Under the pieces are notes generated by a model. The model saw only the letters and a program-made list of their open reading frames with translations. It searched no databases and was not told the origin of the DNA. The position numbers were made by a program, and so were the translations under genes. Below, piece by piece: positions 14,657 through 21,581 of a stretch of 64,000 nucleotides of DNA (position 1 is its first letter; each line of letters begins with the position of its first letter). Origin of the DNA: a virus; the IMG/VR virus record IMGVR_UViG_3300037069_001724, positions 1 to 64,000 of that record, one strand, 5' to 3'.

Positions 14657-15114
14657 CAGCCAACCTCCTCCTTGTGATAAGCCGCGTAGAGCTCCTCGAG
14701 AAGCAGGCCCACGGCCTTCCTGTTCTCAGAACCATTATACCATCTATTGCGGCCACTCGGATGAGGTACTTGTCGCCACGTACTCCCACCGATGTCCTGC
14801 GGATGGAGCAGCAGCGGGGGGTGGCAGAAGGCGCGGCGCACCTCCTCGCCGAGCAGAACTATTGTGCGGCGCGATCCCCAGAACTCTGCGTAGAACAGGT
14901 CGGCGGACTTGCGCGCCGTGTCCCGGTCCCAGTCCCCTACGACGAGGTTGCGTCGCTCGAACGTATCGAGGTAGTTCTGTCGTCGCAGGTCCGGGCGCCG
15001 CTCGCGCAGCATCTCGAAGATGCGGTGCCCGGTGCAGCCCGGCGGATACGGGAACAGCGCGTGCTCCGGTCGAACCGACAGAGGGTTCTGCATTCCGATG
15101 AGAACTGGTTTCAT
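14656..15114 (-). CDS. Uracil-DNA-glycosylase-fold protein
   Basis: A small protein (152 residues) with UDG-superfamily features. Residues 4-12 (VLIGMQNPL) are the first strand and loop, IVLLGEEV (85-92) a later strand, and VPHPSGRNRWYN (116-127) the HPSG..N loop that closes on the base. The usual GQDPYH-type catalytic Asp is not obvious, so it may bind or process a modified base rather than excise uracil. Phages with altered thymine often carry UDG relatives. ATG at 15114 overlaps the kinase stop. Confidence 0.65.
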   Translation of the reverse strand: MKPVLIGMQNPLSVRPEHALFPYPPGCTGHRIFEMLRERRPDLRRQNYLDTFERRNLVVGDWDRDTARKSADLFYAEFWGSRRTIVLLGEEVRRAFCHPPLLLHPQDIGGSTWRQVPHPSGRNRWYNGSENRKAVGLLLEELYAAYHKEEVG

Positions 15115-15671
15115 AGCTTCAGCCACCACTTGATCGCGTTGAAGCACGCCTCGCGGTCGCCCGCGAACACGTTCGGCACTCGCAGCGCGCGGAACGTCTT
15201 CACGTTGCTGTCCACCTTCCGCATCGTCTTCTCGATGCTGGCGGCGGCTATCTTGTGGCCGCGCGCCCGCACGCCCTCGACGCACTGCTCCAGCGGCGTG
15301 GTAAGGTGCACGATGCGCGCGTCGTGACCCTCCCGCACGAGCTGCATGAAGTTTGTGGTGCCGTCGCCCATGTTCATCCCCTCGTACAGCACGTCCATGG
15401 CGCCGGTGGTGATGGACGTGGACGCCACCGTGCGAATGGTGTTGTAGACGTCGTTCAGGTCGCCGATGGTGTCGATGCCGCCGTTCGCAATCTGGTAGTG
15501 ACCGAGAACCACCAGAATGGCGCCCGTCGGCGGGTCCCGCGTGAACACGCTCATGATGGGCTTCTTGCGCTTCGGCGCCATCACGTCCTGCTGACCGGGA
15601 TACATGGCCATGATGCGCCGGGCGAGATGCGACTTACCGCTGCCGCTAGTCCCTCGGATGCTGATGATCAT
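15111..15671 (-). CDS. P-loop kinase, candidate 5-hydroxymethyl-dU DNA kinase
   Basis: A protein of 186 residues. Walker A is GTSGSGKS (7-14) directly after the first strand (MIISIR), and the rest has the size of a nucleoside/nucleotide kinase core. The organisation resembles 5-hmdU DNA kinases of phages with hypermodified thymine, which phosphorylate hydroxymethyluracil already in DNA. Adenylate- or polynucleotide-type kinase is the alternative. Context (ThyA-like, radical SAM, HMUDK-helical-like gene) favours the DNA kinase. The ATG at 15671 shares its A with the radical-SAM stop. Confidence 0.6.
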   Translation of the reverse strand: MIISIRGTSGSGKSHLARRIMAMYPGQQDVMAPKRKKPIMSVFTRDPPTGAILVVLGHYQIANGGIDTIGDLNDVYNTIRTVASTSITTGAMDVLYEGMNMGDGTTNFMQLVREGHDARIVHLTTPLEQCVEGVRARGHKIAAASIEKTMRKVDSNVKTFRALRVPNVFAGDREACFNAIKWWLKL

Positions 15672-16702
15672 CACCGCTCCTCCCACGGTCTGAGAACCGG
15701 CTTCGTCTGCGGCGACAGCGCGTTGACGCGCGCGATCTCCTCGCGTGTCTGCGCGTCCGGCCTGCGCAGCGTTCCGCTACCGTCGTAGTTCGGCAGAATG
15801 CCGACCCTGAAGCTACGATGATCGCAGCCCTTGCACGGCCTGAGCATGTCGCGTCGACCGGCATACAGTGCCTCGCGCGCCGCCCCGAACGCCGGACCAT
15901 TCCAGATGGCCTCGATGCCGTCGGTCAGTATGTTGCCGCAGTGATACTCACCTCGCCAGTCGTTGCAGCACACGGCCACCGATCCGTCCCAGTGAATGGC
16001 GAGCTGACGGAACGGAAGTGCACAACGCTTGCCCTGCATCCTGTCGTTCGGGGGCGCCCCCGCTCCGGCGTGGTTCGACAGTCGATTGTGATTGCCCTTC
16101 TTGTCAGTCTTCTCGGTCCACGCTATGTCCTTGATGCGAACGAGCATTCTGGTCCCCGGCTTGTATCGAGCGTGTGGATTGCCGCGCGAGTCGTACGGAT
16201 ACTCGTAGAAGTTGAACTGCTGACCACCGTGTGCGCTGTACTTCTCGCCAGAAACGAATTGAAGATTACCCTGCATCGCGGTCAGAACCTTCGGAACATA
16301 CTCGATGTTCTGGTAGTGATCGAGGCCGAGGATCGTCAGCCCGGCGTCGAACAGCGCGTTGACATTGGCCACCGCACCCGGCTTTCGCAGCAGTCCACCG
16401 GCGTTCGTCAGCATCAGCTTGGTCGAGCGCGGTCTGTGCTCGTGCGTGATCGCCACCATGCCGGCGTAGTTCGGATGCTGCGTCGGGTCGCCGCGCATGG
16501 CGAAGCCGATGCGCGAGTTCCAGCCCAGCTCGGCCACCTGCTCCATCGCGCTGCGCATCGTGGCCTCGGCCATGAACTTGTAGCCGTGGCCCTGCTTCTC
16601 CTGAATGCCAGCGATCCCGCAGAACGAGCATCGGAGATTACATCCCATGCTCAGCTCGAACGAGAGACTGTTCGGCGGCTCCTGCCTTCTGTACTTTCGC
16701 AT
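15671..16702 (-). CDS. Radical SAM enzyme with SPASM/twitch-like C-terminus
   Basis: A protein of 343 residues. The [4Fe-4S] motif is CNLRCSFC (Cys21, 25, 28). A C-terminal Cys set (Cys227, 245, 246, 255, 290, 293; in CALPF, VCCND, HCGN and CKGC) fits an auxiliary cluster of SPASM or twitch type. Such enzymes perform radical chemistry on peptides, sugars or nucleotides. In some hypermodified-thymine phages a radical SAM enzyme rearranges an amino-acid-modified base. Here it sits between kinase and glycosyltransferase-like genes with 1-3 nt overlaps, so a role in base modification is the best inference; substrate unknown. Confidence 0.8.
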   Translation of the reverse strand: MRKYRRQEPPNSLSFELSMGCNLRCSFCGIAGIQEKQGHGYKFMAEATMRSAMEQVAELGWNSRIGFAMRGDPTQHPNYAGMVAITHEHRPRSTKLMLTNAGGLLRKPGAVANVNALFDAGLTILGLDHYQNIEYVPKVLTAMQGNLQFVSGEKYSAHGGQQFNFYEYPYDSRGNPHARYKPGTRMLVRIKDIAWTEKTDKKGNHNRLSNHAGAGAPPNDRMQGKRCALPFRQLAIHWDGSVAVCCNDWRGEYHCGNILTDGIEAIWNGPAFGAAREALYAGRRDMLRPCKGCDHRSFRVGILPNYDGSGTLRRPDAQTREEIARVNALSPQTKPVLRPWEER

Positions 16703-17691
16703 CACGCCATCTCCCTCTCCAGCTTGACCTGCGCCGACTTCATCTGCTCCAGCAGCAGCCCGTGATAATTGCCGCGTATCCACTGCCTGCGCTGCTCCAG
16801 GCCGTGCTTGTCCCTGTCCACCATGAACTTGGCCACGTCGCGGGCCTTCTCCACGACCCACGGCGCGGGATCGTAGCCCGCCTTGCGCAGCATGGGACCG
16901 CACTCCTGCTGAAACACCATGGGCAGGCCGGCGCTCAGCATCTCGTAGAACCGATTGGCCGGGCTGTGAAAGTTCTCGCTGGATTTGCGGTCCTCGATGT
17001 AGAGGCCGAGACCGTTGGTGCCCAGCACGTTGTAGAAGTTGTCCAGTATCGGTCCGACGTGCGTGCACTTGGGATATCGCTCGGCGAACTGCTTCGCCGG
17101 GCTGCTGATGGTGGTCGCCACCGTCGGCTCCGCGAAGTAGCGGTCGAACAGCGGCACGCGACTGGACTTGCCGGAGCCGTCGCGATACGACCCGTAGTAC
17201 AGCAGCGTCTTGCTCGCGCTGCTGCCGCGCCGCTGCGTGATCCTCTTCTCGCTGAAGTCCTTGTCGAAGGTCAGCATGTTCCAGTTCACGTACGAGCTGC
17301 CCTTTCGCTGAGACCACTCCTCGCACGTCGACCAGAAGTCCATGTGCGGCTTGCCGGCCTCGTGCCTCTCGCGGAACGCCGCGCGGAACGGACTGATGCC
17401 CTCGCTCTCGATCTTCGGCGGAATGATGCTGTAGTCGTTCTGTATCCAGACGATGCGACGCGCGGTCTTCACCAGCGCCGCGAGTTCCGGCAGACACTTG
17501 CAGAAGCCATACGCCCCGTTGACGATGTAGAGAACGTCCAGCTCGGCACCGTCGTACTGTCGAATATTCTGGTAGTCGACCTCCGGCAGCTTGAGATGCG
17601 CCGCCACGTACTTGAGAATGCGAATACTCGCGACCATGCTGTTGTCGCTGATCCGCACGAACGAGAACACGATGCTATTGGCTCTTGGCAT
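16702..17691 (-). CDS. Glycosyltransferase-like protein (GT-B type)
   Basis: A protein of 329 residues. The C-terminal segment NFHSPANRFYEMLSAGLPM (about 240-258), followed by Gly-Pro-rich GPMLRKAG, matches the donor-binding helix region of GT-B glycosyltransferases (N-R-F-E-x-x-x-x-G-x-P). The N-terminal half has strand/turn patterns such as RIVWIQNDY that fit a Rossmann domain. In this operon a modified base in DNA is a plausible acceptor, but virion or cell-surface glycosylation cannot be excluded. ATG at 17691 is preferred over the upstream TTG because GGGAG lies at normal spacing. Confidence 0.6.
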   Translation of the reverse strand: MPRANSIVFSFVRISDNSMVASIRILKYVAAHLKLPEVDYQNIRQYDGAELDVLYIVNGAYGFCKCLPELAALVKTARRIVWIQNDYSIIPPKIESEGISPFRAAFRERHEAGKPHMDFWSTCEEWSQRKGSSYVNWNMLTFDKDFSEKRITQRRGSSASKTLLYYGSYRDGSGKSSRVPLFDRYFAEPTVATTISSPAKQFAERYPKCTHVGPILDNFYNVLGTNGLGLYIEDRKSSENFHSPANRFYEMLSAGLPMVFQQECGPMLRKAGYDPAPWVVEKARDVAKFMVDRDKHGLEQRRQWIRGNYHGLLLEQMKSAQVKLEREMA

Positions 17692-17911
17692 TTTCAATCT
17701 CCCTCAGGCGTGTCAGAACGCCGCGTTTCCTGTCTAGCTCGCCTCTGACGAACTCGCGTATCTTGGCTAGGCGATTGTAGCGCTCCTCCGCCTCGACCAT
17801 CGTCTCGCGCGCTCTCTGCTCCTCTCTCATCACGGCGCTGGCCAAGCCGTTCAGGCCGTCGATCTCCTCCACGATAGCCCTGATCGGGTTGAATGGTGTC
17901 GGCTCTGTCAT
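17675..17911 (-). CDS. Small coiled-coil protein, 78 aa
   Basis: Starts MTEPTPFNP at 17911 and is almost entirely charged helix from residue 25 on (EEQRARETM.., LDRKRGVLTRL..), a probable coiled coil. It overlaps the glycosyltransferase gene by 17 nt. No family recognised; possible subunit or scaffold for neighbours. Confidence 0.55.
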   Translation of the reverse strand: MTEPTPFNPIRAIVEEIDGLNGLASAVMREEQRARETMVEAEERYNRLAKIREFVRGELDRKRGVLTRLREIENAKSQ

Positions 17912-18864
17912 CGGTAGACCCCTCTCGGCTTGCCCTCGCCAAGCCTGACGCGCTCGTACTTGTCGAACTCGCAGAGCGTATGCTCCACCTCGCGCATTTC
18001 CCACGCCGGCCATTTATTCTCAATTTCCCTGCGATGTCTCTCGTCAAACGAACCATCGCCGCACGAGGCCGTATCTGCATGTGGCCACATTCTAGCATCC
18101 CTCGAGATCTCTAGCAACGCGCGCATCTCTTCTATGAGACCATCCCTGCCGACAGTGTGATCCTTCACCTTGCGCTCGTGCACGCGGTTCAACCCACGCC
18201 GCGCCCCCGGTCCCGGGTTCGCCCAAGTCAATATATCGGGGGCGCCTCCGAGAAGCGTGGTGTGACGCAGGTCGGTCACGATCTCGTACGAGTGGAACGG
18301 CCCGAAGTAGTCGTTACGCTTGAACCAGTCCCAGGCAATCTCCAGTGAGGAGTGTCCGTCCATCTTACTCATGTAGTTTGCCTCGACCTGCCAGCCAGAC
18401 TTCTTATTGAACGTGTCGATGATCTTGAGCATCCCGTCCAGCTTGTTCATTCCCGGCGGACTGCTGATGATGTAGGCCCCGGTGACGTATGGTCCGTTCC
18501 CGCAGTTCGCCAGTATCGCACGCTTGAGAACAGCCACCTTGCCCGTCTCCATGTACTGAGCCCACGCGCTCTCGTACTCGATGTCGGCTTGGTTCCAGAT
18601 GGCCTCGCCCACCGATATGCGGTTCAGCAGCCGAAAGACCACGGTCGCCAGCATCACCTCGTCGGTGTTACGCATCGGATCGCGGACGTTCTTCCTGAAC
18701 CAGACGGTTGTCTTGTCTAATTCTCTATAGATATTTGTAAAGCGATATTGGTTGAGAATTGGATCTTTAGACCATGGTCTTGGTTTCCCCGCTGTTCTAT
18801 CAAGATATATTTGATGACGCGCCCGCGCGTACCGGAAGAAAGCATTGGTGCCACGACTGGTCAT
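17908..18864 (-). CDS. 5-hmdU DNA kinase helical-domain / aGPT-PPlase-like protein
   Basis: A protein of 318 residues. The N-terminal block RARHQIYLDRTAG (14-26), PWSKDPIL (30-37) and RFTNIYRELD (41-50) is the pattern I know from the helical domain linked to 5-hydroxymethyluracil DNA kinases and alpha-glutamyl/putrescinyl-thymine enzymes of hypermodified-DNA phages. The rest is helical, with ALLEISRDARMWPH near 250-263. It may recognise the modified base or DNA for the separate kinase at 15111-15671, or be a transferase. The family match is by eye, but the context is strongly supportive. The ATG at 18864 follows GGAGATTGAA. Confidence 0.65.
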   Translation of the reverse strand: MTSRGTNAFFRYARARHQIYLDRTAGKPRPWSKDPILNQYRFTNIYRELDKTTVWFRKNVRDPMRNTDEVMLATVVFRLLNRISVGEAIWNQADIEYESAWAQYMETGKVAVLKRAILANCGNGPYVTGAYIISSPPGMNKLDGMLKIIDTFNKKSGWQVEANYMSKMDGHSSLEIAWDWFKRNDYFGPFHSYEIVTDLRHTTLLGGAPDILTWANPGPGARRGLNRVHERKVKDHTVGRDGLIEEMRALLEISRDARMWPHADTASCGDGSFDERHRREIENKWPAWEMREVEHTLCEFDKYERVRLGEGKPRGVYR

Positions 18865-19139
18865 TTCAATCTCCACACGCCGGGCACCACCAAGCGAAAC
18901 AGATCTTCTTGTCCGGTGTACCACTCCTGCTCACGGCTGTGACGCTGCAACGTGCATCGAACGGTGCTGGTCGCTGTCTTCGGCCAACTGCGACCCTTCG
19001 ACTTGCGAAGCTTCTCCATCTTATCGTATATAGATGGAAGGCTAATCTCCTTGCCAGTCTTGAGAACAGTGACCAAGTCAGCAGTCCAGTCGCCACTAAC
19101 AGTGTCGACCGTTTCTTCACCAGTGAACATGTCTCTCAT
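18861..19139 (-). CDS. Winged-helix-like DNA-binding protein, 92 aa
   Basis: Residues 35-92 (IYDKMEKLR..TVRCTLQRHSREQEWYTGQEDLF..GVWRL) match the small winged-helix domain found at the ends of restriction enzymes and related phage proteins (pattern VRxxLQxHSxxSxxYxGxxDLFxxxxxGxWxL). It probably binds DNA, perhaps sensing base modification. ATG at 19139 overlaps the exonuclease stop (ATGA). Confidence 0.55.
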   Translation of the reverse strand: MRDMFTGEETVDTVSGDWTADLVTVLKTGKEISLPSIYDKMEKLRKSKGRSWPKTATSTVRCTLQRHSREQEWYTGQEDLFRLVVPGVWRLK

Positions 19140-19681
19140 TTTCCCCTCCTCAGTCTCTTGTGTGCCATCTGGACGCACTTCGCCTGATGCTCCGCGTCGT
19201 CCAGGGCGTTGTGGTAGGTTCCTATTCTCTTGATCGCGTTGTAGTTCAGTCCCGCCATGGCGTACGCGGTGCGAGTGTCCCGCGCATTGTAGAACTTCCA
19301 CGGCGGCGACCTGCCCACGGCCCGACAGGCCGCGTCCCACAGAACGCCGTCGAAGTTGCTGCCCTGCGACCACACGAAGAAGCCGGCATTCTTGTTGAAC
19401 CAGCGCTCGAAGTCCCGAACCGCCGTGTCGAGGCTGACGGGCTTCAGTAGCAACGACTCCTGCGCCGCTGGTGACTGCTTCGCCCACCAGTCCAGCGTAC
19501 CAAGATCCATCGACAGGCCGGCCTCCGCGCTCGAGACGTGCGTGATGTTTCGGTAGAACTTCGACCCCACCGCGTCGGAGTCGGCGTCGAACATGACGGC
19601 CCCGACGCTGCGGACGATGGAGCCGACCGACGTTCCGAACGTCTCGAGATCTATCATGCAGTCGTTGCAGTCTACAACCAT
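19136..19681 (-). CDS. DnaQ-like 3'-5' exonuclease (Rv2179c-like)
   Basis: A DEDD-family exonuclease of 181 residues. Motif I is IDLETFGT (Asp10, Glu12), a middle Asp lies in GSNFDGVLWD, and the last motif is HNALDDAEHQ (His and Asp near 161-166). The pattern TLDWWAKQS and PWKFYNARDTRT matches the Rv2179c-like/exoribonuclease T family. It may trim RNA or DNA ends during replication or recombination. It overlaps the helicase gene by 10 nt. Confidence 0.8.
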   Translation of the reverse strand: MVVDCNDCMIDLETFGTSVGSIVRSVGAVMFDADSDAVGSKFYRNITHVSSAEAGLSMDLGTLDWWAKQSPAAQESLLLKPVSLDTAVRDFERWFNKNAGFFVWSQGSNFDGVLWDAACRAVGRSPPWKFYNARDTRTAYAMAGLNYNAIKRIGTYHNALDDAEHQAKCVQMAHKRLRRGK

Positions 19682-21201
19682 GGACAGTACCTCCCGCTTC
19701 GGTCCGGGTCCACCAGCGTCAGGCGGTCCCGCGCTCTGGTGACTCCGACGTACCAAACGCGCCGCTCGTCGTCCGGATTGCGCGCCATCTCGTCGTGAGT
19801 GCGCAGCGCCATGTCTGTCATCAGCACCACGTGATCAGCCTCGCCGCCCTTGGCGCTGTGTATGGTGGACACGCGAACGCGCGGCTTGCTGCGCAGCTTC
19901 TCGCCGTGGCGTAGCGCCGCCTGCATGTAGACTGTGTCCTCGCTAGGTATGCGGTCGAGGGCGTCGTACCACGGCTTCTCGAGGCTCGCTCGCAGACCAC
20001 CGTCCCTCACGAGCTCGGCCGCTGTCACCAGCACGTCTCCGATCTCGCCGAACGACGGTAGCTTCTTGTGTCCGTGCTTGACTCCAGTGTTCGTCGACAG
20101 GAACTGATACATCTGTCGCGCCTCGTCCAGTCGCACCGGCTTGTCGCGCGTCAGACGCGTCCACGTCTCCGCCGCTCCCAGTCCGTCAAGGTTCAGGCTC
20201 GACTTGCCGTTGCTCATCTCGTACACGACGCCGATCCTTCGCAGCACCGGCTCGATGATCTTCTGAATGTACGAGTTGTTCCTGGCCAGCACGAGCACAC
20301 TGTCTCTCGCCATGTCCGCGTCCACGAACTCATTTACGCGCCTGATGCCCCCCGCTCCACCCTCCCGCGCCCTCCACACCTTGGCGCGTCGATGCTTCAC
20401 AGGCCCAATGACCTCGTTGGACAGAAGCTGGACAGGCGGGGGGCAGCGGAAGGACTGGCCAAGTACGCGAACCTTGCCGTCCATGTCGATCATGTGTTCG
20501 ACGTCGGCGCCTGACCATCTGTATATGGCCTGATCATCGTCGCCGGCCACGCAGACGCGACGAGCCTTCTTGGCCAGCTTCTCGAATACCCGCCACTGAA
20601 GTGCGCTGAAGTCCTGCATCTCGTCGCCGATGAGAACGTCCAGGGATATGCTGGCCGTGGACTTCACGAACTCAGACAGCGTGTCCGTGAAGTCCAGCAG
20701 ACCGTTCTGCTTCTTGAAGTTGGCCAGTGCCTCGGCCACGCGCTTGACCTCCTTCCACGGCAGATTGTCGTCGAACTCGTCGAACTGACTCTTGAGCGGC
20801 ACCATGCGCACGCGCGCCATGTTCTCCATGAACAGAATACGGTCTCCGATCTCGAAGCCGCTGAGTATGCCGTCGTCCGACCATGCTCTGCCGGTGACGC
20901 GCAGACCAACGTAGTTTGCGAACTCGTTCATCTTCTCTCCGACCAGCATGTCACTGTTCCGCAGTCCCAGAACCCTGAAGCACATGCTGTGAAGCGTGCG
21001 AAACCACGGCAGCTTCTCCTTGCGGTCGAACTTGAACCGCTCGGCCGCGCGCTCCGCCGCCTCGTTGGCCGCCTTGACGGTGAACGAGAAGAAGCCGATG
21101 CGCGTCGGATCCGTCTGTCTCGCCAGCTCCTCGTCCACGATGTTCAGGAGCGTGGTGGTCTTGCCGGTGCCCGGTGGTCCTAGGTAGATCTCAGGATGCA
21201 T
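19672..21201 (-). CDS. UvrD/Rep-type superfamily 1 helicase
   Basis: A protein of 509 residues. Walker A GPPGTGKT (8-15), motif II DEMQDFSALQ, motif III-like GDDDQAIYRW, motif V VSTIHSAKGGEAD, and motif VI YVGVTRARD are all present. It should unwind duplex DNA 3'-5', for replication or recombination. I start at the ATG at 21201, preceded by GGAG; two further ATGs upstream overlap the previous gene. Confidence 0.92.
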   Translation of the reverse strand: MHPEIYLGPPGTGKTTTLLNIVDEELARQTDPTRIGFFSFTVKAANEAAERAAERFKFDRKEKLPWFRTLHSMCFRVLGLRNSDMLVGEKMNEFANYVGLRVTGRAWSDDGILSGFEIGDRILFMENMARVRMVPLKSQFDEFDDNLPWKEVKRVAEALANFKKQNGLLDFTDTLSEFVKSTASISLDVLIGDEMQDFSALQWRVFEKLAKKARRVCVAGDDDQAIYRWSGADVEHMIDMDGKVRVLGQSFRCPPPVQLLSNEVIGPVKHRRAKVWRAREGGAGGIRRVNEFVDADMARDSVLVLARNNSYIQKIIEPVLRRIGVVYEMSNGKSSLNLDGLGAAETWTRLTRDKPVRLDEARQMYQFLSTNTGVKHGHKKLPSFGEIGDVLVTAAELVRDGGLRASLEKPWYDALDRIPSEDTVYMQAALRHGEKLRSKPRVRVSTIHSAKGGEADHVVLMTDMALRTHDEMARNPDDERRVWYVGVTRARDRLTLVDPDRSGRYCPWL

Positions 21202-21202
21202 G

Positions 21203-21364
21203 TCAGTCTCCATCATCCATGAGAGCGTCATCTACACCCTTTTCATGACACTCCCACATAGCTTGTTCAATATCCTTTGCCAAACTCTCTGTGGGGATAT
21301 TTTTAACGACCGAGTCCATGACACTCACAGTGTAGGTGCCGTCCATCTCTTTCCTGTAGTTCAT
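21203..21364 (-). CDS. Hypothetical acidic protein, 53 aa
   Basis: A short protein (MNYRKEMDGTYTVSVMD...) with a very acidic C-terminus, directly upstream of the helicase. A GGAGACTG site sits at its end for the next gene. No family recognised. Confidence 0.5.
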   Translation of the reverse strand: MNYRKEMDGTYTVSVMDSVVKNIPTESLAKDIEQAMWECHEKGVDDALMDDGD

Positions 21365-21365
21365 C

Positions 21366-21581
21366 TCAGTCTCCCAGCTTCTTGGCGCAGTCGGGGCAGG
21401 CGGCCATCCACTCGTTGATGCCGTTGCGATACGTCGCGTAGAACGACCATCCCATAGCCTTGGCCTCGTCGCGCGTCTCCTTGAACTTGGCGTCGCCCGC
21501 GCTGTAGTTTCTGTTGCAGTGCCGACCGCCGACACCGTCGCAGTTGAAAACCAGCTCACCGTCCAGCATCTCGTGGCTCAT
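21366..21581 (-). CDS. Small Cys-containing protein, 71 aa
   Basis: Has a Cys pair spaced as C-x7-C (about 14 and 22) and CPDC (about 62-65), which suggests one zinc site. The middle (WSFYATYRNG) looks like a beta-hairpin. ATG overlaps the primase stop. Function unknown. Confidence 0.55.
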   Translation of the reverse strand: MSHEMLDGELVFNCDGVGGRHCNRNYSAGDAKFKETRDEAKAMGWSFYATYRNGINEWMAACPDCAKKLGD

